Assembly: GCA_035048485.1 (NCBI GenBank)
Contig: CM068587.1
Location: 49,808,496-49,872,495 of the forward strand
DNA: 64,000 nt
Reading direction: 5' to 3'
DNA from: Pteria penguin
Taxonomy: Eukaryota > Mollusca > Bivalvia > Pterioida > Pteriidae
The notes under the pieces are model-generated. The model saw nothing but the letters and a program-made list of their open reading frames with translations. It was not told the origin of the DNA and did not search any database. This document shows positions 32,748 to 45,051 of the stretch, one piece after another (position 1 is the first letter of the stretch; every line of letters begins with the position of its first letter). Position numbers and translations under genes: made by a program.

Positions 32748-35700
32748 ATGGTACTGAAAGTGAAAGTAACACACTGGTAGGCCATACGTTTTAACTTTTG
32801 ATTTCTTTAGTTTTATATAAGATAGACTGATACTTTAGAAGAATTCATTATACACTGTTATACATGACAAGTAGTGATATGTACTCATTCAGTCATTCAC
32901 TCATTGTGCAGACCTTGACAATACTTGGACACTTTTGATTAGTTCTCATCGATCAATGTATCAAACTGTGCTAGAATTATAACCGTGGATTTGTGACTTT
33001 TAATGGTTAGGACTAGGAGATGGGGGAGGGAGGGTTGGTTGGTTGGTTCTGGAAATGTGGTGTGGTCAAATCGAATCATTACAAACAAGCCACGACCTAG
33101 GAATCCAACCCAGACCCCTTTTAGGACTGACATGCTCACAAAATGCGCTATATCCAGTCTGATACCAGATTATGTCACACTTAAATTGATTCCAATGTTT
33201 GTTAATTTCACATTCAAGTGATCGTCAAACAAATAAGAGATTGTCTACAGTATATACATGTAATTAGATTAAGTATCTATTCATTGATCAGAACCCCTTG
33301 TTATTCTTAAAATTCAAGAACCATGATAAACAAACTAGGTTACTAATTTTTCAGAAAATAGGAGTCATGTATATTGCCGTATCTTAACTGGATAACTCAA
33401 CAGTGAGATTGTCTGCCCTTCTAATGGAGTGTTTCGAGTTGGATTCCCTAGTTCACCTATATTTTTTTTCACCCATCTGTCATATATGTGATTTTATTTT
33501 TCATTACCGGTACTTTGGTTGTAAGACTATAAAACTGAATTTGAACTTTTCTGTGTTTATCTTGGTTTTCGACTGTACTTAGAGGACTAATGCAGAGATT
33601 TTTGTCTGATTTTAGTGGTGCATGAAATTATGCCGCCAAGGTGAGTCTCTAATTATTTATCTTTTCATGAAGTTAAAACACGTTTCTGAGGAAGGATTAA
33701 TAACTCTCAGTGTATCAAACTGAATCAAGAGATGATGTGTACCTATGCTGAAGTTATTGATCAGTGATGTTCAATAGTGATACAATGCTCATTGATAATT
33801 AGATGGCAGAAAAACCACAACACTTGCAGGGGACCTTAAGTACTACATCCCTATACCTGATATAGTTACCTTAAGTTTGATCAAAATCCCTTCAGTGGGT
33901 TTGGAGAAAAAGTTGAAAATATTTCAAATTCATGAAGATACAGCATTCTGTTTAAATCTCCTAATGCTGCCTTTATGTTGATCAGGTTTTCTTTTTTTAA
34001 AAAATGAAGGAATTTACAGGCCAAAAAAGAAAATAAGCCAAGAAAAACTTGGACTCTGTTAAGGTTTGACCTATCAAGTTATATGTATAGCCAACTGTTC
34101 ATAACAAGGATTTGAACATATGAACAATGGAGGCAATTTTTATACATGTATTTGTAACAGTAGCATACTTGGCAATTAACTACATGTATATTTTGTTTGT
34201 GTTACATTTCATGCAGTTCCGTGACCTTAAGGTGGAACTTGAGAAGGCATTTCCTAATAAACTTGAAGTGGTAAGTGTCACCTTTATGAAGTAAATTACA
34301 TACAATAATTATACATATATTTTTAAAACGCATAGAGTATATTTTCTGTTTGCTATAATGTCATGTATTATGTCATTTGATGTTTATGTCATGTATCATG
34401 TCATGTATTATGTCATGTTTTATGTCATGTATCATGTCATGTATTATGTCATGTATTGTGTCATATATCATGTCATGTATCATGGCATGTATTATGTCAT
34501 GTATTGTGTCATGTATTATGTCATGTTTCATGCCATGTATTATGTCATGTATCATGTCATATATCATGTCATATATTATGTTATATATTATGCGATTTGA
34601 TGTTTATAACACTGACATCAGCATACACTCATTAAAAATGTAGTTAGAAGAGAGTTTAAACTTGAAGCAGATTATTCAATAAAAAGAATTACCCTTGAGT
34701 AGGTTATTTCTCATTTAAAAGTGAAAAAGAGTAATGAATATTGTAGAGAAGGTTACTTAATTGTTTGAAAATCAAATTCAGTCTTAAAGAATTTAAGGTT
34801 ATTCATTTAAAATCAAATTTAAATTTGAAGAGATTTACTTTAATATGTTGGCAGCCAGTACTTAGTGATGGAGATCATCACTAACCTTGTTCACATACTC
34901 TGATGGAGCTTTCCTCCTGCCTTGGACAAGTAAATGATATGTTTAATGCAACAAAAATGGAGAAGTTAGATATATTAAAGTACCAGCAGAAAGTAATTAA
35001 GGCACCTTCTCCTGGTTCTTTTCTGTTGATCCTTTACCTTTAAACAAATTGTACACCACCATGCAGGTGCCTGAAATATTTTCACAGTGTCAGATATATA
35101 CATGTATAACGACCAGTGTTTATATTCAAATTAATATATGTACTATTATACTGACTTTTAATCTAATTAACAATTCTATAGACAATTTAGTTTAAAACAT
35201 GAATCTAATCTGTTTGAAGTGGCCATCAAAGAGAAGATGATCATAGACGACAGGTTTTTCCTATTGTTTCCTTTGTGAATTAAAAAATAATTGCAAAAAT
35301 CCCACCGATCCCCCAAGATCGGTCAGCAAGCCATCACAGGCTGACTTCCCTGCTAAATCTAGTACCCAGGTATATCTAAATAAACTACGATAAAATGGAT
35401 AAAGAGACTTGTATTAAAGGACACAATGAGAAATTAAATGGACCAGCCATCATTGTAAGATCCTATCATCATGTGATTACTAGAGCAACACCCTAACCAC
35501 TGAGCCATGCATTCTGAATGTAATAATAATGTACTCTTATGGTATTATGTGTCATTTATTATCTTTCATATTTATTGTTTGTTGTAGATTGGATTTGCTA
35601 CACCTCAAGTGACAGGATGGTTTGAGGTTGATGTTAATTGGAAAGTGCTCCATTCCAAAAGGGTATGAGAATTTTAATCATCACTTCATATTGTATAGAC

Positions 35701-36001
35701 ATGTAATCTCTTCAAGGATGGCCAAAACAAACACTTGTTTTATCTCATCAAAAATTGCTAAATATAAATACATATTTTATCTCATCAAGGATGGCCAACA
35801 TTATTATTAATTCATGTTTTATCTCATCAAGGATGGACAACATAAATACATGTTTTATCTCAACAAGAATGTCCATTGTCTCATCAAGGATGGTCAACAT
35901 AAAGTCATGTTTTATCTCATCGAGGGTGGCCAACAGGAATACATATTTTATCTCATCAAAGATGGCCAACATAATTACAGTTTTTTATTTCATAGAAATT
36001 G

Positions 36002-36079
<78 letters not shown>

Positions 36080-36313
36080 TTGATCTTCATTCATGTGATG
36101 TACATTTGAATTTACTTTGCAGCTGGATATTTGAATTAGCAATAATATACATTAAAAAAAAAAAGTAAAAAAAGATGTTGAGGTGTTGCATATGATATAC
36201 CAGTGTTTTGTAAGTTATGATGTTTGAATGTATTTCAGAAAGGAGATGGCTATGTAGATACTGATGAAAAACTACAAAAAATCAAGGATGGCATTGCCGC
36301 TGCTCTCGGTTAA
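32748..36313 (+). CDS. Selenoprotein W paralogue with the canonical CxxU motif (SelW-b, 5 coding exons, 85 residues)
   Basis: Coding exons are 32748-32776, 33616-33640, 34217-34270, 35588-35662 and 36239-36313. Lengths (29, 25, 54, 75, 75) and phases are identical to SelW-a, proving tandem duplication of the whole gene. The protein begins MVLKVKVTH; the split codon is TG|T (Cys), then GGT GCA TGA AAT TAT, giving C-G-A-U-N-Y. The remainder (FRDLKVELEKAFPNKLEV, TPQVTGWFEVDVNWKVLHSK, GDGYVDTDEK) is SelW. Odd residues against SelW-a are His for Tyr before the motif, Asn for Gly after Sec, and Trp for Gly in VNWK. A SECIS-like stem-loop lies in the last exon. All splice sites are intact, so nothing marks it as a pseudogene apart from the lost AATAAA. 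Confidence 0.93.
33616..33640 (+). other. 25-nt micro-exon carrying the SelW-b Sec codon
   Basis: T completes the split Cys codon TG|T. Sec TGA is at 33623-33625. The exon reads T GGT GCA TGA AAT TAT GCC GCC AAG, followed by GTGAGT; acceptor GATTTTAG. It differs from the SelW-a exon at the decisive first base (T versus A). Confidence 0.9.
34361..34600. repeat. 12-bp minisatellite (TCATGTATYATG)n
   Basis: About 19 imperfect units lie in SelW-b intron 3. Because 12 is a multiple of 3, several overlapping ORFs with Met-Ser-Cys-Ile or Tyr-Val-Met periodicity arise on both strands; none is a gene. Confidence 0.95.
35700..35995. repeat. Imperfect minisatellite (TTTTATCTCATCAAGGATGG)n
   Basis: Units of roughly 35-45 bases, each with TTTATCTCATCAAGGATGGC and a variable CAACATAAATACATG, recur about seven times in SelW-b intron 4. 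The ORF translating to FISSRMA-type repeats is an artefact. Confidence 0.85.
36004..36076. repeat. (TA)n microsatellite
   Basis: A pure alternating TA run of about 72 bases sits in SelW-b intron 4, about 160 bases before exon 5. Confidence 0.97.
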
Positions 36314-36407
36314 GCCATTATAACAGTCAGGAGTCTGGATTATAGAGGTAAAATAAAGTCATTTATCTTACATAATCCAAATTTTTACAATCTTTCTACA
36401 TAGATAG

Positions 36408-36465
36408 ATAGATTATTGTTTTACGTCGCACCGGGAATATTCCACCCATATGGCGACGGTCAAGC
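36408..36465 (-). mobile_element. SINE family A tail fragment
   Basis: GATTATTGTTTTACGTCGCA and CATATGGCGACGG match the tail-side end of family A, after which homology stops. It is inside the SelW-b 3'UTR intron. A similar fragment is at 38970-39045. Confidence 0.55.
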
Positions 36466-36732
36466 CTTCTACAGATAAAAGCCTTGATTATAGGGGTTAA
36501 AAAGATCAAACATATATATTTTATATTAACCAAGTGTTACAAATCCCAAGTCTTTTTTCCAAAACCACTTGGTTAATACAGTTGTGTCATTACCAATGCT
36601 TACCCATATGATACACCCGTAAGACTTAGTCATTTGTTCGTTTTTTTTTTCAGTAAACAATATTGTTGTAATTCTACGTACGTATAGCCTATTTTTCTAT
36701 TTCAGTTAAGATCTTCACTGCAGTAGCATGCT

Positions 36733-36800
36733 CAAGTCCATTGATGAAGGTTGCCAACAAAAATCCTATGATAGTGGTCGACTGGACGGCAGGAACTGTG
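36733..36800 (+). promoter_or_regulatory. SECIS element of SelW-b
   Basis: ATGA at 36744 faces GGAC at 36784, and AAAAA lies at 36759-36763, with the same 15-nt spacing as in SelW-a. Helix 2 pairs AG-TTG-CCA with TGG-CGACT through single-base bulges. Compensatory change is visible: GTTACC/GGTCAAC in SelW-a becomes GTTGCC/GGTCGAC here. Helix 1 is AGTCC with GGAACT (one bulged A). Confidence 0.83.
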
Positions 36801-37171
36801 ATGCTACTGTAATGCCCTCAACTTTATAGGAAGGGACCTCTTGTGCATCGACCATGAACATTTTCCTCTTTATTTCTACAGTATTATGATTTATTTTTAC
36901 CCAAATTTGTACTGTACAATCCTCTACCAAATATGTTGACTGCTTCTTAAATGGAACCAAATTATGATTCATGTTTTGATAGAGGTCCATTTTATACCCA
37001 TACATCTCATTTTTCTAAAGTTTGTTTTCTTTCTCCACAAATGTATTTATTTTGTTATTGAATGAAAATTGTACAACATGCCATATTCATTTATAATTCA
37101 GCAAAGTTTTGAAGAATTGTAGAAGCGATTTTTTTTATTTTTGCTTCATCAAAGTCCAAAATTACTGCACT

Positions 37172-37390
37172 TAAATGGTGACGGCATTACGTAGAAATTT
37201 ATTCTATGCACCATAACCTACCCGAAGCAGTGAGGGATCTTTTACGTGCCATGCCTACCATGACACAGCACCTTGGGTTTAACTTTCTCATCTGCAGTAC
37301 AAGACACCGACATGCCAATAGAGGGATTCAATCTTGTGACCTCTCAATCATAAGCTAAGCCCCTTACTGAATGAACTACTTCAGCTCTAG
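37172..37390 (-). mobile_element. SINE family A, diverged copy
   Basis: The centre CCCGAAGCAGTGAGGGATCT and ACGTGCCATGCCTACCATGA are well kept; the tRNA-like head is decayed (ATAAGCTAAGCCCCTTACTG) and the tail is missing. Confidence 0.65.
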
Positions 37391-37933
37391 ATGTGAAAGC
37401 TCGTGATAGTTGTGGAGATTCCTAACTGCCATGATCGGAGTGCTTCGCAGATCCCAGACATACTGGCTTTCCACACTAGAGGTGACTAATTCACATTTTC
37501 AAGTACTTTGCTGCAGGCTCATAAAGGGCCAAGTTGGTATGTTAAAAGATCCCTATCTGCACCATAATAAGAGAAAATTCATTCAACCTACTGCTAGTAG
37601 TCATTTGCTGTTTTATAACATGCAAAGATTATATCAGTTACATAGTAATTTCATCGGTTCTGGTTTTCAGAGTGATGGCATCTTTCACAAACACCATGGA
37701 ACAGGTCACCCTTTTGCAGCTAGGGATCTTTAAAGTGTATCATGAAGCAGGAACTTAGTTTTGACCTTTTCAATCAAAAGACAGGAAAGTAACAGATCAA
37801 TGATGTTGCTTGAATCTGTAACCTCTTGGTCCTATAATGAGCCTAGCACAAGCAAATATACACTGGTTTATCTATTTGAGATTTTACTATGCAAGCTGAA
37901 GGTTACACTTTCAGACTGTCTTATGGGAATGTG

Positions 37934-38071
37934 GTTGGTTGGTTGGTTGATTGGTATTTTACGTCGCTTTCAACAATATTTCAGTTATATCGCGACATGG
38001 AAGCAGGAGGTTACCAACCTATTAAACATAGTGGCACAACCCGGGAATCGAACCCGGATTGTCCGCTGCCC
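37934..38071 (-). mobile_element. SINE family B, 5'-truncated, with 13-bp target duplication
   Basis: Identical 13-mers TTATGGGAATGTG flank the element (37921-37933 and 38072-38084). On the minus strand it lacks box A, begins near box B (GGGTTCGATTCCCGGG) and ends in CAACCAACCAAC. The clean duplication implies a young, truncated, target-primed insertion. Confidence 0.9.
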
Positions 38072-40080
38072 TTATGGGAATGTGAAGAGTATAACATGAC
38101 ATTTAATATCTGTGATAAGCTCCATTTTATTCAGTACAATTTTTCACATCTAGAATTATAACAGCAATATCTGCATTCACAGAAAACATAAAAAGGAATC
38201 ACTCATGGAAATATAATAGGTCTACTAAAAATAAAATTCATGCAGGAAAAATATAAATAATTTGTGAATTGGGGCGAAATGAAGATGGTTTGCTGCCTAC
38301 AGTGTTTGTATGAGGCATGAATTGTGAAGTTTAGATTTGATATTGCACATATAGATGATATCTAAAGATTCTTTCTGTACCAGGCTCTTCACAAATTCAT
38401 CCCCAGATCTCATTGTAAACAGAGCTCTGAAATTTTATTACCATAAAAAGTGATTTGTAAACACAACTCTTTAAGTTCATATTCAAATGTAATTTTGTAG
38501 TGCTATGTAAATATGTTCTAAAATTCAAAGCATTTTTTTTTTGGGCCAAATATGAAAAGAAACCTCTTAAACAATTTTTATAAAGAATTCGTTGTCTTTA
38601 AAACATTCATACAAGAGTCATCTTTCCTTACAGAAGGGTGTGCTACCTTGCACAAATTTGATTTTAAACAAGAATTTAATATTTTGGTTACATGAATGTT
38701 CAACTACAAATGAACATGCATACAATCTATAAATGGTACATATTTCTAATAGGCCATAATACAAAACTTCCTAAATTCTCATCCCTGCCCTGATCTTTTT
38801 TTAAATTCATTTTGAATATTATATAGCCGACTGGAAACATCTCGTGTCTTGTCTGTTTCCATTGTAGATATATGAAGTTTATATTTGTTGACTTTGTGAT
38901 TTTGTGTTATTGTTACATTGAAATGAAGTCCAATAAAACTATGAAAGCCTTACAATGTTATTATTTTGTGCTTGTTTAACGTCACACCACGAATATTTCA
39001 AGTATATGGTGACGGCATCTACCTGACGCTGGGCATACAAATTTTGAGAATGTAGCAAATTTTAAGTTATGGCCACGAAGTGTGTTACACAGATAATTGT
39101 CGTTCCTTATATATTTACTTCATACTACTATGAGGTTATATATCTTATAATAACAATATCAAATCTAAAGCACTTCACTGAACCATGAAAAGGAAGAATT
39201 CTATAACTTCAATGACAAAATCACAGTAGACTTTTTTTTTTCACATGTTACCATTATCATACGAGTCTCTATTAGCAAGAATCCAGAATAACATAAACAA
39301 TGAAAGTAGTCTTCAATTTGGGTAGAATGGATACTTCTAAAATAAATAGCTTTAAATATTTTAAAAATATATGTAAACCGTAAAAATTTCACACTTTAAG
39401 TTACATAAATATGATATTGATAAACTTAGCTGTGACTGCACCCCAAATTTTTCACGTTACGGATTAACATTAAAAAAAAAATTTGAGCTGAAGTCACATC
39501 CAACATTTTCATGAAGAAAAAAGGAGAGTTTTTGAAACTTCAAATTTATGCCAGAAATAATTTCTCTTGTTTGACATATGACATGACTGATGGATGTTTT
39601 CATGTTTGCTCTTACAATATTTTCACATATCTAGGACAAAAATACACAAACAATTCACATCTGTAACTAACTGTTACTACCAAAGCTAGAGAAAGTTTGT
39701 CACATCTTCTAAACAAACAAAACCTCTTAATAATACTTTTTGGCTTAAAGCACAACAGGATTTCTACCCAAATGTACGCTATACAATCTAGGCTAGTGTT
39801 TCGAACTTTGTTCAAAGTGACCAACATGTAAACAAGGTATACTTCCACTTGCTTTTGCATGAATAACAAGTGTTAACATGAACTTTGTGCATATGAAAGA
39901 GGGAAAAGTTTTCCCTCGATATCATGGATGTATTCAAGTACTTCAAATATGATGATGCCAACACGCTAACGATCAATGATGCGCTCAACGCTCTCATGGA
40001 ATGAAAAAGTGCACAATTCTGGATATATCAACTATTAGTGTATGTCCAGGTCATTTCTAAGGATTTTTATGGATTTTGTT

Positions 40081-40510
40081 TTTTTGTCTGTTTTTTTTTT
40101 TTTAATATTTAGATTTTTTTTTTATTTTTAAATCTTTTATTATTTTTTTTTTTTTGGAATTTTCAATTTTTATTATTTTTGTTTAAACCTTTTTCATGTT
40201 TTCTTTTTCTTTTTTTTTTTTTTTGGCATATTTTTTTTTTGTAATATTCAAATTTTAATTCAAATAATGAATGAGCTCTCTTCAATTTCACATACACACA
40301 TACTTAAATCTCATTTTCACCTCTTTTCACTAATGAAATATTATTTCTTTTTCTTCCTTTTTTTTTTTTTGCTAACAAGATGTTGCATTTCAATCTTTTT
40401 TTTATATTTTTTTTTCTATGCTTTTTTTTTTTTTAATTTTTTTTTGTTGTTTCTCAATAGCTTTTCTTCTTTTTTTCCCATTTTTGTTTAATTTTTTTTT
40501 TGAATTTTTT
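40081..40510. repeat. 430-base T-rich tract
   Basis: Dozens of T runs of 5-13 bases are interrupted by single A, C or G. The tract is A-rich on the ERR strand. Short Phe-rich ORFs here are compositional artefacts. Confidence 0.85.
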
Positions 40511-43500
40511 GGGTACATTTTACAATGTCATTTCAATATTTTTCTTTGATTCAAAGTAATCCCAGTCTCCCTGAATACAACAAGGCACCAGGGAAAGCCC
40601 AGTTACCTGAATCACTTTGTCATATTGGTGTATCTAAGGGATATATATATATACATATATAAATAGGTATTTACAAAGGGACACTACTCCATGCATTTGA
40701 AGTACTTGAATACATGATTGAACAGCATAATCTATGACTCCTGATTAATGAATTATAAATATATGACCAACTTAAAACGCACTCTTAATCACACAACAGT
40801 AGGCCAAAAATAACATATTTCCACGTTCCCTTCCACTACAATACATACATTTGTAATACAGTATATAGTATACAAAACAAAACTTGGTAAGTTCATTGAT
40901 GTCAATAGTATATCAATTTTTCACTGGCACTAAGAGATCTATTCTGATATTAATAATAAAAGTCATTTTGAAGTTCAGAGAATGAAATCAAATCTAATAT
41001 GAAGTAATATTTCAAAATAAAATTGCAATGATGAAAAATTTAAGTTTTCTTTCAAAAATGTAACTTCTAAGGTATATATGTCAATCTGCATCTGCTGAAT
41101 GAATAAGTAGGTTGCAAAAATTTACATAAGAGGGAGGTAAATATTTCTCTGAACTGTCATACTGGAAGTTAACAAACAAAATGAATCAAACATCAATGTG
41201 AGAAAAATATGCTGCAGTTATGAACACCTCCCAGGAATAACAATGTAAGCAAAAACTGGGTAACAGGTTATATATATCGTCCAACTGTAAAAATATACGT
41301 TCCTCTATATCTACGTCAACAAGTGTGGGAATGTTTACTAAGCTACTCTGAAAGACTCAACTGTGGTATAGCACTGTACGATGATAGCAATAACATAGAT
41401 GCATGGATCCACAAGTCTTCCCAGAATGCATTGGGAGTTTTCGACAAATTTCAACAAGCTTCAGAGGGGTATGTGTATTCATATTTAGAAGACTTATTTT
41501 TCGGTGGTTTTGTTACAGAAAAATAACAGATTGTTCTAGGAAATCAGATCTCTCTGTAAATATGCCCTCTGGATCCATGCATCTGAATTTTTCCATTTTT
41601 TGTTCCATGGAGTATTTTTATCTGGCTAGTTGGGTTATTACTGTAAATCTGAACACAAGTAATATCAAAATCAGGCTAGAATTGTAGAACAAGTTTTTGG
41701 ACTTGGAACTACTATAAAGTAAGTTATTACAGGGATTGTAAAATTTCTGGTGTGAGCTTCTGTTGTTGTTGCAAACTGAAAAACATTAATGTCGGCATAT
41801 TTTACAACTGCAACAAGGTCTTGAATTTTCTTTTATATATAAAAAACATTATCCATCAAAACGCTGGAGTTTGATACTTGAAAGTTGAGTGAAAAATTCT
41901 TCGAACATGTTATGGCAACACAACATTGTAAGTATCAAAAACAAGACTCTGTGGGTTAAACAACAATGTTAACGGTAAAAGTGATTCCTGAGAGTGTTGC
42001 AAAGAACACCTGAGAACCATGAAAACAAGTCATTTGGCCTATAGCGACATCCGCAGGCAAAATTTCTTGTGTATCACCAAATGATGGATGACTATATATC
42101 ACATTCTTATACAAAGTGAAAAACATTGGCATAAAATGGAGCTATATCACAATGGGAAAAGAAAAACCTCTTTGAAAAGTTATAAGCCTCGTGTATATTG
42201 TTTCTTAATCAAGTCACAAAATAGTATGAATATATCATTTCCTTTGAAAGTTTCTATTTCAAAACAGAGAAAACCATCAAATTAAAACAATATTTTTTCT
42301 TGAAAAAAAGTTTAGATTTAAGGGACATCAACTTATCAAGGACATGGTGTAATGTAGTGATAGAGTGATACACAAGAAATGATCCCATTTGAGTTGTCTC
42401 TCTTTGACTCCAGATCTGTCATTGTAATAATAATATAATAATAATAATAAAAAAAAACTTCTGCATATGTACATATCTCAAACCTTAAATGCATAAATAT
42501 CTAAACGACAACAAAACTACCATAAAATGCCAGGAATTGAACAAAAATATAAAAGCATATGGCAGAAAATGTTACATTTTCAAAAAATCCTGATCCAATT
42601 CTATGGTTCCTACACATGATATGGAAATATTTCTCTATGACATGAAAACTGGAATACAGATTGGGAATCTGGGTACGAGAGCAAACTAGTCAATAAATCA
42701 TAGGGTTGAAGATAACTATAAATATAATAGTAATACAAATTTTGATATTTATCTGAATGTCCGTCAACGCAGACATCTAAGTGAATAAATTACCATATCA
42801 CTTTCATATGAGCCATAGTTCGGAGACAATAGGCAACTCCTTTCAAACTTACAACTTAGTGACCAGCTTGTTCTTTGGTAAAAGGGGAATATCAGCAAAT
42901 GAAGAAAAACAGTAACTTCTGCTACTATGTAAACATCAACATTAGAAATCTCAACAAGTCTATGTACATACCAACGTTAACAATGGTGCTAAGTCATGCA
43001 ACAGGTCAACAACATTCGTCTACGTCCAATAACTCAAAGTTCTCTGGCTGATAATTTTGATTTTATATAAAATTCTTGATTATATTTTAATTTGTATAAT
43101 TCTGAAATATCATACATATCTCATACAAATTTTCTCCATCCATATGGAGGAATATTTTCTAGATCTGAATCTAAAATTTCTTCCAAATATTTTGTTTTTC
43201 TAAATACATGTAACTGTTGTTGTTTTCTTTTTTTTTATATCTTCTCATTTTCTCAGTGAAAAAACAGGTCAACGTTATCATTTATCAGGTACATCTGGTT
43301 ACCATAGTAACCACTATGACTTGAAAAAACGAAAGACTTCTGCATATATCACCAAGACAAAAAAAGATAAACGAGTGGATTACACACACAAGCACTGGAC
43401 GGATATTCAAACCTCGTTTTGAGCAAATAAAAAGCTCTAAATCATAGAAATCATCTTAGATATGACTAGTGTGCAATGTTAGAAAAGTCCATCATAACTG

Positions 43501-44640
43501 GACCAATAGTTTACTGGAAAATAATGATCGTCAGAAACAAAATCTACTACATACAATATTAACCTCTACCCTTATCATCCATGGTTACCATCATATAACA
43601 CTCATCAACACTAAAAGGTCCTCAACATCCTACTACATTTCCCACATAGTCTACCAGAGAGAAAAAAAAATCATCTCGCATCACGTACAAATCTTATATA
43701 CAGCATCTCCTATAAGCATTTTGAAATCCTTACTTCTGGAACCATTTGCACAGTCTAAAGCATTTCCGATTCCTGAGGTATAGGGCCAATCTCGGCTTTC
43801 ATTCTATTTCAGTAACACTATCAACACACTGATCATGATGTTAAAAGAGATGATTTAGAAGCGGAAAACATGGGTCTTAAGAACGTAGATAGAGTTCAGG
43901 AGAGGCTAACTACCAGAATCCTTTGATCAGATTAGTATTGGCACTGTAAGTCTTATGAACATATAGCTGCCTTTTTCCTCTTCGAAGATCACCTGAATGA
44001 TGTCACATGAGTATTCAATGATCCTTTCCTGTACTGACAAACTCGTAATATCTAAACAGATGTAAGTACTCAGATTTGGCACAGTCCTAGGGTTTCCAGC
44101 GATAACAATTTCCCATAAGGTCTATGTTTGAAATAGAAATCAAACCAGTCAGAACCTTTCCCTCTGAACCATATATAAGAAATTCTAGGATTTACGTACA
44201 TTCACCAACAGGTCATAGATGCAATGACCCCGTGCCCCAATGTGTATAATATCTATCATATCACACACATTGGGGACACAGGGTCTGCACCTACAACCTG
44301 GGCATTTACTGATGACGTATCCAAATTTCTGAACCCTGTTTATATGACAATATTTACCCATCTTAAGATCAGCTGGATATGACAAATGTAGGCATTTCTG
44401 ATTGTGTAACACTCTTTACTTTTACACACATCGTAAGCGTGTGTATGATACGTCTAGTTGACAAATATATGCCAGGGCGGTGCAAATCTTGTTGTATAAA
44501 TGGGACTTTCAGAATTATTCATTCTTACTGCCATAATTCACCTTTCCCCACCATCATTAGGGAATAGTTGAAATTGTTGCAATTAACTCTTTATAACCAT
44601 TTATGCTTAGCACCAGAAGTTTCGAGGAAAAACTGTGAAT

Positions 44641-44646
44641 TTTATT
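44641..44646 (-). terminator. Candidate polyadenylation signal of the ERR gene
   Basis: A minus-strand AATAAA lies about 410 nt past the ERR stop codon. It is the nearest canonical hexamer I noticed, but the true 3' end could be further away. Confidence 0.35.
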
Positions 44647-45051
44647 AACCTACAAACAGATGCGAGATTTCCCATAAATAAAGTGAACCTGTAATCTCCT
44701 TATTCATTAACAAAAGGTATGTAATCAGAGTACATCTGTAATTAAAATTTTGTTTTGACCCTAATTACCTATTACTGTGGCACTAATTTTAGCACTTTTA
44801 TAATAATGTATTATAACCTAGCTACGACACTCAAAACACATATATATCTATAATAATAAAGTGCAGGGGGATAACCTGCTACTCATCAAACACTTCCTAG
44901 CTACGGTGTCACGTCATAAGAAGCTGCGACTTATATAACACAGAAAGTCCTGCCATAGTCGTCTAACTAACGTCACAAAAATAACAAAAATATCACACAT
45001 GAAGTATTAACACTGAGAATTATCTCCCCTGGATCTAGGGAGGATTCTTCA

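Larger units (their letters stand above)
36842..45051. other. SelW-b 3' end, intergenic DNA and ERR 3' flank
   Basis: SelW-b homology with SelW-a ends near 37090. SINE copies follow at 37172-37390 and 37934-38071. A plus-strand AATAAA at about 38932 could end a longer transcript. From about 39050 to 45051 I see no recognisable exon; the end nearest 45051 is probably the ERR 3'UTR. ORFs in this stretch look random. Confidence 0.45.

Noticed and set aside
34358..34643. Overlapping Met/Cys/Tyr-rich ORFs on both strands
   Set aside because: They are frames of a 12-bp repeat.
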